A stretch of DNA of 45,805 bases from Deltaproteobacteria bacterium GWC2_65_14 (GTDB lineage Bacteria; Desulfobacterota; Deferrimicrobia; Deferrimicrobiales; Deferrimicrobiaceae), in NCBI GenBank assembly GCA_001797615.1, contig MGPV01000066.1, forward strand, positions 1 to 45,805, written 5' to 3'. The notes beneath the pieces are model-generated. The model searched no databases. It worked only from the letters and a program-made list of their open reading frames with translations, and was not told where the DNA came from. The position numbers and the translations under genes are program-made. This document shows positions 8,088 to 14,918 of the stretch, in pieces (position 1 is the stretch's first letter; each line of letters starts with the position of its first letter).

Positions 8088-8140
8088 GGACCCCTTTCAC
8101 AAATACGCCTGCATTCGAGCGCCGCTGAATCCGCTCCCCG
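8088..8140. repeat. Solo copy of an intergenic repeat motif shared with 19343-19364
   Basis: Bases 8105-8126 are the exact reverse complement of 19343-19364 (22 of 22). On either side the match continues with scattered differences, so about 40 bp are shared, including GCGGAT on one side and GCGTA followed by TGAAA on the other. It lies between the stop of the lipoprotein gene and the promoter of the MFS gene. A shorter relative (14 bases) occurs at 22464-22477. No coding sequence is present here. Confidence 0.6.
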
Positions 8141-8192
8141 CGAAGCTTCCTCCGGACCGGAGCCCCTCCCGCGCCCCCCTTCCGTTTTCGGA

Positions 8193-8198
8193 TACAAT
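8193..8198 (+). promoter_or_regulatory. -10 box placed for leaderless or near-leaderless transcription of the MFS gene
   Basis: TACAAT ends six bases before the ATG at 8205. The arrangement repeats that seen at 6140-6153. No Shine-Dalgarno sequence is visible between the box and the start codon. Confidence 0.45.
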
Positions 8199-8204
8199 GC
8201 TCCG

Positions 8205-9467
8205 ATGCCCCTGACACCCCTGCGGGACGGAGCGGCCGCCCCCTCTACCTTCGAAGCGCTCCGCCACCGGAACTTCCGGCTCTGGTTCTTCGGCCAGCTG
8301 GTCTCCCTGGTGGGCACCTGGATGCAGGTGATCGCCCAGAACTGGCTCGTCTACCAGCTCACCGGCTCGGCCTGGGACCTGGGGCTGGTGAATTTCGTCG
8401 GCGCCATCCCGCTCGTCCCGCTCACCCTCCACGCCGGGGCGATCGCCGACCGGCTCTCCAAGCGGCGGATCATCTTCCTGATGCAGGCCGCGATGATGGC
8501 GCTGGCCTTCATCCTCGCGATCCTCTGCTGGACCGGGACGGTCCGGCTGTGGCATGTCCTGCTCCTGGCATTCCTGCTCGGCGCCGCGCAGGCGATCGAC
8601 ACCCCCGCGCGGCAGGCCTTCGTCGTCGAGCTGGTGGGAAAGGAGCACCTCGCGAACGCGATCGCCCTGAACTCCGGCACCTTCCACGCAGCCCGGGTGG
8701 TCGGCCCCGCGGCGGCCGGCCTGCTCGTCGCCAACGTGGGGATCCCGTGGGCCTTCTTCCTGAACGGGGTCAGCTTTCTGGCGGTGTTGGGGAGTTTGTT
8801 CCGGATGGACGGCTCCCGGATCCGCAGGATCGTCCCGGACGCCGGGGACGGGAACGACCTCTGGGGAGGGGCCCGGCACATCCTCCGGCACCGTGCGGAA
8901 GGGGGAATCGTGCTGCTGATCTCCCTGTCCGCCTTCCTGGCGATGCCCTACCACGTGCTGATCCCGATCTTCGCCAAGGAGATCCTGGGGGGGAACGCCG
9001 ACGCCTACGGTGTGCTGATGACGGCGGCCGGCGTCGGCGCCGTGCTGGGCTCCCTGTTCGCGGCCTCGGGAGCGGCGACCCGCCGGCAGGGGACTCTTAT
9101 GGCGACCGGAAGCCTCTCCTTCCCCCTGGTCCTCCTCTGCTTCTCCTTCTCCCGGGACTACACGCTGTCGGTCGTGCTGCTGGCCGCCGTGGGGTTCGCC
9201 TTCGTCCTGCAGAACGCGCCGGCGAACTCCCTGCTCCAGACGCTGGCCCCGGACAACCTCCGGGGGAGGGTCCTGGCGATCTACGTATCCCTCTTCCTCG
9301 GGATGATGCGGCTGGGAAGCCTCCTCGTCGGCCTTCTGGCCTCGGCGACCTCCGCCCCGGTGGCCATGGCGGTCTGCGGAGCGGCAAGCCTGATCGCCGG
9401 ACTGGTGATCCACGGGAAATTCCCGGAACTGCGCCGGTTGGGACAGGAGTCGTCTGATCGAAATTGA
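8205..9467 (+). CDS. MFS transporter of the EntS/MFS_3 type
   Basis: 420 residues. The N-terminus FEALRHRNFRLWFFGQLVSL leads straight into the first helix, the hallmark of the EntS-like (MFS_3, enterobactin exporter-like) group. The loop 2-3 motif appears as GAIADRLSKRRIIF near residue 84, and conserved segments AIDTPARQAFVVELVG and AIALNSGTFHAARVVGPAAA follow, all typical of this family. It would be an inner-membrane proton-coupled exporter of about 12 helices; the substrate is not predictable. The gene follows its own -10 box. The stop codon overlaps the first unit of the tandem 16-bp repeat at 9455-9486, so the control region of the downstream cytochrome operon begins inside this gene. Confidence 0.88.
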   Translation: MPLTPLRDGAAAPSTFEALRHRNFRLWFFGQLVSLVGTWMQVIAQNWLVYQLTGSAWDLGLVNFVGAIPLVPLTLHAGAIADRLSKRRIIFLMQAAMMALAFILAILCWTGTVRLWHVLLLAFLLGAAQAIDTPARQAFVVELVGKEHLANAIALNSGTFHAARVVGPAAAGLLVANVGIPWAFFLNGVSFLAVLGSLFRMDGSRIRRIVPDAGDGNDLWGGARHILRHRAEGGIVLLISLSAFLAMPYHVLIPIFAKEILGGNADAYGVLMTAAGVGAVLGSLFAASGAATRRQGTLMATGSLSFPLVLLCFSFSRDYTLSVVLLAAVGFAFVLQNAPANSLLQTLAPDNLRGRVLAIYVSLFLGMMRLGSLLVGLLASATSAPVAMAVCGAASLIAGLVIHGKFPELRRLGQESSDRN

Positions 9468-9486
9468 TTCTGATCGAAATTGATTC
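9455..9486 (+). repeat. Perfect tandem duplication of a 16-bp sequence, likely operator
   Basis: The unit TGATCGAAATTGATTC occurs twice without a gap (9455-9470 and 9471-9486), ending one base before the -35 box of the next promoter. Two identical sites a little over one and a half helical turns apart directly upstream of a promoter suit an activator binding as a dimer of dimers. It is AT-rich in contrast to its surroundings. Function is inference. Confidence 0.7.
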
Positions 9487-9516
9487 TTGACAACCTTGCC
9501 ATTTACAAGGTAGAAA
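9487..9516 (+). promoter_or_regulatory. Promoter with internal dyad for the cytochrome complex operon
   Basis: A perfect TTGACA (9487-9492) is followed after 18 bp by TAGAAA (9511-9516). The spacer carries a dyad ACCTTG (9493-9498) / CAAGGT (9506-9511) separated by seven bases. A palindrome filling the spacer of a stretched promoter resembles MerR-family regulation, although 18 bp is shorter than the usual 19-20. Confidence 0.55.
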
Positions 9517-9528
9517 AAACGGTGTTTT

Positions 9529-9563
9529 GAAAGGAATCCCGGGAAAAAAAGGGATTCCCTTTG
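9529..9563 (+). other. Stem-loop in the leader of the cytochrome operon
   Basis: GAAAGGAATCCC (9529-9540) and GGGATTCCCTTT (9551-9562) pair with one bulged base around a loop that includes an A-run. No T-run follows, so it is not a clear terminator; it lies about 40 bases before the first ATG and may affect mRNA stability or translation. Confidence 0.45.
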
Positions 9564-9603
9564 TCGCGTCACCCAGAGAAACCCCGTCGGTTCCGGAGGC
9601 GCA

Positions 9604-10098
9604 ATGAAACACCGGGGACTTGTTGTCGCTCCCGCCTTTATTCTATTGTTGCTTGCCGGTTGTTCGGATTCAAAGAACTATTCCCAACCCATTGCATTTA
9701 ATCACAAGAAACATCTGGAAGCGGCCGGACTGAGTTGCTTCGACTGCCACGCTCAAGTATTGACGCATCAAAAAGCATCGATCCCGAACATATCGATTTG
9801 CAAAGACTGCCACGAAGAGGCGATGACGGAAAACAAAGAAGAAGAAAAACTCTTAAAATACATCAAAGATCAACAGCCGATCCCCTGGATTCAGGTACAC
9901 CGCGTTCCCGACCATGCCTATTTTTCCCACAGAAGGCATGTCACTCTCGGGAAGAATGCCTGCCAGGATTGCCATGGAAACGTAAACGAAATGACCCTGC
10001 CTTTTTCGAAGCCGCATACTCCGATGAATATGAAATTTTGCATCGATTGCCACGAGAAGAAACAGGTCGATACCGACTGCGCGACATGCCATCGATAG
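9604..10098 (+). CDS. Pentaheme c-type cytochrome lipoprotein, first subunit of a Qrc/ActA-like complex
   Basis: 164 residues with a lipoprotein signal (LLAGC, C20) and five CXXCH heme sites at 45-49, 66-70, 120-124, 146-150 and 159-163, plus extra His residues (FNHKKH, FSHRRH) in the positions of distal ligands in cytochrome c7/NapC-like folds. It would be anchored on the periplasmic side and pass electrons between the membrane module and soluble carriers. The next genes encode a molybdopterin-family protein, an Fe-S protein and an NrfD protein, the set found in the Qrc complex and in alternative complex III, whose ActA is also pentaheme. The gene is strikingly AT-rich (near 40% G+C in the stretches I counted), unlike every neighbour. 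Confidence 0.88.
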   Translation: MKHRGLVVAPAFILLLLAGCSDSKNYSQPIAFNHKKHLEAAGLSCFDCHAQVLTHQKASIPNISICKDCHEEAMTENKEEEKLLKYIKDQQPIPWIQVHRVPDHAYFSHRRHVTLGKNACQDCHGNVNEMTLPFSKPHTPMNMKFCIDCHEKKQVDTDCATCHR

Positions 10099-10114
10099 TT
10101 CGCAGGAGCAGGAT

Positions 10115-12499
10115 ATGAACATTTCGCGTCGTGAATTTCTTCAACTGCTGGGAGTTTCGGGGGCTGTCGCGGGGGGATTCTCCCCGGTCTGGGCGGTCCC
10201 GGACGCCTGGGCGGAGAAGCTTTTGTCCGGCCCCCGCCTCGAGACGTGGAAAGTGTCCACCTGCGGACAATGCCCGGCGGGATGCGGCATTCGCGTGCGC
10301 AGGATCGACGGCATCCCGGTCCGGATCCTCGGAAACCCGATCGCCCCGGTGAACGGCGGGTTCCTCTGCCCGATGGGAGAGGCCGGGCTGGAACTCCTCT
10401 TCCACCCCGACCGGATCGTCCAGCCGCAGATGCGGAAAGGGAAGAAGGGGGAGCGCGGCTTCGAGCCGGTCTCCTGGGACGACGCCATGAAGCGGATCTC
10501 CCAGGCGCTCCGGGACCAGAGGAATTCGAAACAGTCCGGACGGTTCGGTTTCCTGATGGGGGACCGGAACACGCTGCTGACGGAGCTCGCGGGGGAATTC
10601 ACCGCCCGCCTGGGCTCTCCCCACTTCTTTCCCTGGAGAACCCCGGGCGTCAACGAGCTGGGATTCTGGCACGGGACCGGCGATTTTTTCCCGTACGCCT
10701 TCGACCTGAAGCGGACCGACTACCTGATCACCTTCGGTGCGAACCTCCTGGAGGAGCCCCCGTCGCCGGTCTACTTCAACCGGATCTACGGGACCTTGAA
10801 GGAGAGGCGGTCGCAAACGGGGCTGAAGATGGTCCACGTGGACGCCCGGATGTCCCAGCCCGGCAGAAACGCCACCGAATGGGTCCAGGTCCGGCCCGGA
10901 AGCATGGGGGTCCTCGCCCTCGGGATGGCCTACGTGATCCTGCGGGACAACAGCTACGACAAGGAGTTCGTCGCCCGCCACACCCGGGATTTCCGGAACG
11001 GGAAGGAGGACTTTTATACCCTGGTCACCCGGGACTACTCCCCGGAGCGGGTATCCGAGGTCACCGGGGTCCCGCCCCAGACGATCCTCCGCCTGGCCCG
11101 GGAGTTCGAGGCCGCGAAGGCCCCCCTGGCCCTCTCCGGAGGCGCCTCGTCGGCCTGCGAAGCGGGGCTCTACTCCGAATGGGCCGTGGCCAGCCTCAAC
11201 GCCCTCTCCGGAGGCTTCTCCGTGAAGGGGCTGTGGCGCGAGCCGGCGGCGATCCCCTGGGGTTCTTCCCCCGCTTCGGCGTTCCACCCCCGCTCCGGGG
11301 CCTTCTCCCGCAAGGCAGGGAACGCATTCGGCTCCGACATTCCCGCATCCTGGGTCTCGGAACAGCTTCCCGACCTTGCCGCGACCGGGAAGATTCCCGA
11401 CCCGGGAATCCTGTTCCTTGCACACGCGAACCCGGTGCACCAGGCCCCGAACCAAAAAGCATGGAGGGAATGGCTCTCGAAGATCCCCCTCGTCGTCCAG
11501 TTCGCCACGCTGACGGACGACACCTCCCCCTACGCCGACCTGGTGCTTCCGCTGACCACCTACCTGGAGCAGTGGGACATCACGCTGCCCTCCCCGGGTC
11601 CGCCCTTCTCCCAGCTGGGGCTGCAGCAGCCGATCGTCGCGCCGCTGTCCGGTGCGCGACCGCTGGGCGACCTGCTCGTTCACCTCGGCCGGGAGACCGG
11701 CATCGACCTGTCCCCGGGAAAAACCGGAAAGCCCTACACGGAGTATCTCCAGGAGCGGATGCGGCAGGTCTTCGCCTCCGGGAAGGGGACGCCCTACTTC
11801 GAGGCGGTTTCCCTCGAGTTCCTGGCGGATCTGCGGAAGCGGGGGTGGCAGGTGTACAGCTACCCGGCCTTCGGAGACTTCTGGCGCCTTCTCCAGGAAA
11901 AGGGGGGATGGTGGGATCCGGGGGAATATCCGACGGTGGACTGGAAGCGGAAGCGGGCATTCCTCTTTCCGACCGCTCCGCGGCTGGCCTCCCTGCTGAA
12001 GGAGCCGGTGGTTTCGAAACCGGAGGGGGACGCAAAGCAGGGCGCCGCCACGCCACATCTGCGGCTCGAGGAGAGCATCCGGCGGCCCGGCGGCCCCGAC
12101 TCCTTCCTGCTGGTTCCCTTCGTGACGCTCATGAACATGAACGGCGAGGGGGCCAGCCAGCCCCTCCTGCAGGAACTGTTCGGGCTCTACCCGCGGCTCT
12201 ACTGGAAAACCTGGGCCGAGATGCATCCCGTGAGGGCGGCCCGCCTCGGGATCCGGGACAGGGACCTGATCCGGGTGGTCTCCGGAAACGGGACGATGAC
12301 CCTTCCGGTGCGGGTGGTCCCGACCGTTTCGGCCGAAATCCTGTCGGTCCCGTTCGGCCAGGGGCACGAGGAATCGGGGAGATATGCCAGGAACCTGGGG
12401 GCGAATCCGCTCGCGGTGCTCGACCGCCGGACGGATCCGCTGAGCGGGCGCAGCTCGTGGCAGTCGACGCTCGTCCGGGTGGAGAAGATCAAACGATGA
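10115..12499 (+). CDS. Molybdopterin-oxidoreductase family subunit (QrcB/ActB-like), TAT-exported
   Basis: 794 residues. SRREFLQ at 4-10 is a twin-arginine motif followed by a hydrophobic segment, so the folded protein should be exported. A [4Fe-4S] motif of the family follows: C50, C53, C57 and C85. The rest shows the DMSO-reductase fold: GFLCPMGEAGLELLFHPDRI, YLITFGANLLEE, a long middle, and a C-terminal domain with LGIRDRDLIRVVSGNG. In the segment where catalytic enzymes carry the Cys, SeCys or Ser ligand to Mo/W, I see none (TPGVNELGFWHGTGDFF). QrcB and ActB also lack a working Mo site and serve as structural or electron-relay subunits, so I expect the same. It lies 16 bp after the pentaheme gene. 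Confidence 0.85.
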   Translation: MNISRREFLQLLGVSGAVAGGFSPVWAVPDAWAEKLLSGPRLETWKVSTCGQCPAGCGIRVRRIDGIPVRILGNPIAPVNGGFLCPMGEAGLELLFHPDRIVQPQMRKGKKGERGFEPVSWDDAMKRISQALRDQRNSKQSGRFGFLMGDRNTLLTELAGEFTARLGSPHFFPWRTPGVNELGFWHGTGDFFPYAFDLKRTDYLITFGANLLEEPPSPVYFNRIYGTLKERRSQTGLKMVHVDARMSQPGRNATEWVQVRPGSMGVLALGMAYVILRDNSYDKEFVARHTRDFRNGKEDFYTLVTRDYSPERVSEVTGVPPQTILRLAREFEAAKAPLALSGGASSACEAGLYSEWAVASLNALSGGFSVKGLWREPAAIPWGSSPASAFHPRSGAFSRKAGNAFGSDIPASWVSEQLPDLAATGKIPDPGILFLAHANPVHQAPNQKAWREWLSKIPLVVQFATLTDDTSPYADLVLPLTTYLEQWDITLPSPGPPFSQLGLQQPIVAPLSGARPLGDLLVHLGRETGIDLSPGKTGKPYTEYLQERMRQVFASGKGTPYFEAVSLEFLADLRKRGWQVYSYPAFGDFWRLLQEKGGWWDPGEYPTVDWKRKRAFLFPTAPRLASLLKEPVVSKPEGDAKQGAATPHLRLEESIRRPGGPDSFLLVPFVTLMNMNGEGASQPLLQELFGLYPRLYWKTWAEMHPVRAARLGIRDRDLIRVVSGNGTMTLPVRVVPTVSAEILSVPFGQGHEESGRYARNLGANPLAVLDRRTDPLSGRSSWQSTLVRVEKIKR

Positions 12500-12512
12500 A
12501 GGAGTCTTCCCG

Positions 12513-13193
12513 ATGAAGTGGGGGATGGTGATCGATCTGCAGAAGTGCACCGGCTGCGGGGGCTGCGTGGCCGCATGCAAGCTGGAAAACAACGTGGCCA
12601 TCGTGGAACCCAAGGAATCGGAGATGGGCCGGACCATGCTCTGGATGGACATGCTGACCATCTACGAAGGGGAGTATCCCCGGCTCCGGGTGCGGCAGAT
12701 CCCGCGGCCCTGCATGCATTGCGATCACCCCCCCTGCACGAAGGTCTGCCCGGTGCGCGCCACCTACATCAACGAGGAAGGGATCGTGACGCAGATCTAT
12801 CCCCAGTGCATCGGGTGCCGCTACTGCATGGCCGCCTGTCCCTACACGGTGAAATCCTTCAACTGGTACAAGCCGGAATGGCCCCCTGGAATCCGACAGA
12901 CCGCCAACCCGGACGTTTCGGTCCGGCCCGTGGGCGTGGTGGAAAAATGCACCTTCTGCGTGCATCGCCTCCAGCTGGCCAAGGAGCAGGCGAAATCCGG
13001 GGCGCGGCCGCTGCGGGAAAAGGACTTCCAGCCGGCCTGCGCCGAGGCCTGCCCCACCGGGGCGATCGCCTTCGGCGACCTGGACAACGCCAGCCACGAG
13101 GTGCACCACCTCGCGCACAGTCCGCGCGCCACGAAGCTCCTCGAAGACCTGGGAACGGAGCCAAAGGTCATCTATCTGAAAGAGGTGGACTAG
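12513..13193 (+). CDS. Four-cluster [4Fe-4S] ferredoxin-like subunit (QrcC/NrfC-like)
   Basis: 226 residues with sixteen cysteines in four ferredoxin motifs: C12, C15, C18, C22; C67, C70, C75, C79; C99, C102, C105, C109; C146, C149, C176, C180. This is the arrangement of DmsB/NrfC/PsrB electron-transfer subunits, which form a wire between the catalytic or relay subunit and the NrfD membrane protein. There is no signal peptide; such subunits are usually carried out through the TAT system by their partner, here the preceding molybdopterin-family protein with its own TAT signal. The start ATG at 12513 lies 13 bp downstream of that gene with GGAG at 12501. The next gene starts two bases after its stop, so the operon is tightly coupled. 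Confidence 0.92.
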   Translation: MKWGMVIDLQKCTGCGGCVAACKLENNVAIVEPKESEMGRTMLWMDMLTIYEGEYPRLRVRQIPRPCMHCDHPPCTKVCPVRATYINEEGIVTQIYPQCIGCRYCMAACPYTVKSFNWYKPEWPPGIRQTANPDVSVRPVGVVEKCTFCVHRLQLAKEQAKSGARPLREKDFQPACAEACPTGAIAFGDLDNASHEVHHLAHSPRATKLLEDLGTEPKVIYLKEVD

Positions 13194-13194
13194 C

Positions 13195-14544
13195 ATGCAA
13201 CCCGTTTCCGCCCAAACGCCCCATCGGGACGCCGCCCTGCTGCGCCCGATCGAAAATCCCGGGCGAACCTATTACTATATCGTCGGCCTCCTCATGGCCG
13301 TCATCCTCTACACCGGATTCGTCTACTTCCGCCAGCTCCTGTACGGCCTGGGAGTCACGGGGATGGCGCAGCCGGTCACCTGGGGATTCTACATCGTCAA
13401 TTTCGTCTTTTTCATCGGGATCAGCCACGCCGGCACACTGATCTCCGCCATTCTTCGCCTGTCCAAGGCCGAATGGCGGCGGCCGATCACCCGGATGGCG
13501 GAAGTCATCACCGCGATCGTCCTCGCAATCGGGGGGCTGCACCCGATCATCGACCTGGGCCGTCCGGACCGGATGATGCATCTCTTCTACAACGGGCGTC
13601 TCCAGTCGCCGCTGCTCTGGGACGTCGCCAGCATCACCGCGTACTTCACCGCCAGCACGATCTACCTGTACATCCCCATGATCCCCGACATCGCGATTCT
13701 CCGGGACCGGGGGGTAAAACCAAGGTGGCTGTACGAATTCCTCTCCTGGGGCTGGCAGGGAACCGAGCGGCAGCACAAGGTGCTGGACCGGGCGATGAAC
13801 ATCCTGATGGTCGTGGTGATCCCCATCGCCGTCTCGGTCCACACGATCATCTCCTACATCTTCGCGATGACCGTGCAGCCCGGCTGGCACAGCACCATCT
13901 TCGGCCCCTACTTCGTGGTGGGGGCGATCTTCTCCGGGATCGCCGCGATCCTGGTCCTGATGATCGTCTTCCGGAGGGTCTTCCGGCTGGAAGGATACCT
14001 GAAGCATATCCACTTCAACTACCTGAGCATCCTGCTGCTGATCATGGCGCTGATCTGGTTCTACTTCACCTTCTCGGAATACCTGACCGGATTCTACGGG
14101 CATGAGCCCAACGAGATGCGGGTCTTCTGGTACAAGTTCTCGGGGGATTTTGCTCCCTATTTCTGGACCATGATCGCCTGCAACTTCCTGATTCCGGTCG
14201 GCATTCTCTGCAACCGGAAAACCCGCACGATCCCGGGGATCCTGATCGCCTCCATCGCCGTGATCATCGGCATGTGGCTGGAACGGCTGATCATCGTCGT
14301 CCCGTCGCTGGCCAACCCCCGCCTGCCCTACCCGACCGGCATCTACATCCCCACGCACACCGAATGGATGCTGTTCCTCGGGGGGGTGGCGGTCTTCATC
14401 CTGGGGTACATGGTCTTCGCCCGCTTCTTCCCCGTGATCTCGATCTGGGAGATCGAGGAGGGCCGCCACGAAAGCGCCAGGATCGTGACCGAGCGGATCT
14501 CCTCCTACATGCCGGACATGGAGCCCTCGGGAGGACGGGAATGA
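13195..14544 (+). CDS. NrfD/PsrC-like integral membrane quinone-interacting subunit
   Basis: 449 residues with about ten membrane helices. The first helices carry a WGFYIVNFVFFIGISHAGT segment, a hallmark of the long NrfD-like subunits (ActC/QrcD/HybB-like), followed by HPIIDLGRPDRMMHLF, which contains the conserved charged residues near the quinone site. WLERLIIVVPSLANPRLPY in the last third is also typical. The protein would sit in the inner membrane, exchange electrons with menaquinol at its periplasmic face, and hand them to the Fe-S subunit. It starts two bases after the Fe-S gene. In Qrc and alternative complex III this is the only quinone-binding subunit or one of two; here only one NrfD is in the operon. 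Confidence 0.9.
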   Translation: MQPVSAQTPHRDAALLRPIENPGRTYYYIVGLLMAVILYTGFVYFRQLLYGLGVTGMAQPVTWGFYIVNFVFFIGISHAGTLISAILRLSKAEWRRPITRMAEVITAIVLAIGGLHPIIDLGRPDRMMHLFYNGRLQSPLLWDVASITAYFTASTIYLYIPMIPDIAILRDRGVKPRWLYEFLSWGWQGTERQHKVLDRAMNILMVVVIPIAVSVHTIISYIFAMTVQPGWHSTIFGPYFVVGAIFSGIAAILVLMIVFRRVFRLEGYLKHIHFNYLSILLLIMALIWFYFTFSEYLTGFYGHEPNEMRVFWYKFSGDFAPYFWTMIACNFLIPVGILCNRKTRTIPGILIASIAVIIGMWLERLIIVVPSLANPRLPYPTGIYIPTHTEWMLFLGGVAVFILGYMVFARFFPVISIWEIEEGRHESARIVTERISSYMPDMEPSGGRE

Positions 14545-14623
14545 GAACGGGACGGCGAAAAATGTGTCGCGCGCCGGAGAGAACGTTCTATACACTGGAA
14601 GAAAGGGTGACGGAGAACCGCCG

Positions 14624-14902
14624 ATGAACAAGAAAACCATCGAGACGTTTCAGATCCTGTCGATCTCCCTGATCTGGGTGTTGTTCACCGGGATCGCCGT
14701 GTGGATCGTCACCCTGATCCGGGAATCGATCCGGCTGCACGACACTCCGGATGCCTCCGTCGGGATCAGCATCGTCGCGATTCCGGTATTTTTCCTTCTC
14801 GCCTCGGTCCTGACGTATGTGTTCTTCGGGTTGAGAAAAGGACGGAACAGGGACCCGGAACCGCAGGAAACCCCCGGCGGCAAGGCCGTCGGGCAAGGTT
14901 GA
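14624..14902 (+). CDS. Small two-helix membrane protein of the complex operon
   Basis: 92 residues from the ATG at 14624, chosen because CGGAGA lies just upstream; the frame is open from 14564 but the extra residues lack a binding site. Two hydrophobic segments are visible, one near residues 11-32 and one near 46-68, with a short charged loop (IRLHDTPDAS) between them and a charged Pro-rich tail. I do not recognise the family. Its place between the NrfD subunit and the last cytochrome, on the same strand and 79 bp after the former, suggests an accessory subunit that anchors the cytochrome or stabilises the complex, comparable in position to the small membrane subunits of alternative complex III. 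That role is inference. Confidence 0.7.
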   Translation: MNKKTIETFQILSISLIWVLFTGIAVWIVTLIRESIRLHDTPDASVGISIVAIPVFFLLASVLTYVFFGLRKGRNRDPEPQETPGGKAVGQG

Positions 14903-14918
14903 GGTCGCCGGGAAGGAG

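Noticed and set aside
9941-12661. 906-codon open frame on the minus strand opposite the molybdopterin-family and Fe-S genes
   Set aside because: It is an antisense shadow of well-supported genes in GC-rich DNA; its translation is Arg/Pro/Gly/Val-rich with no recognisable motif.
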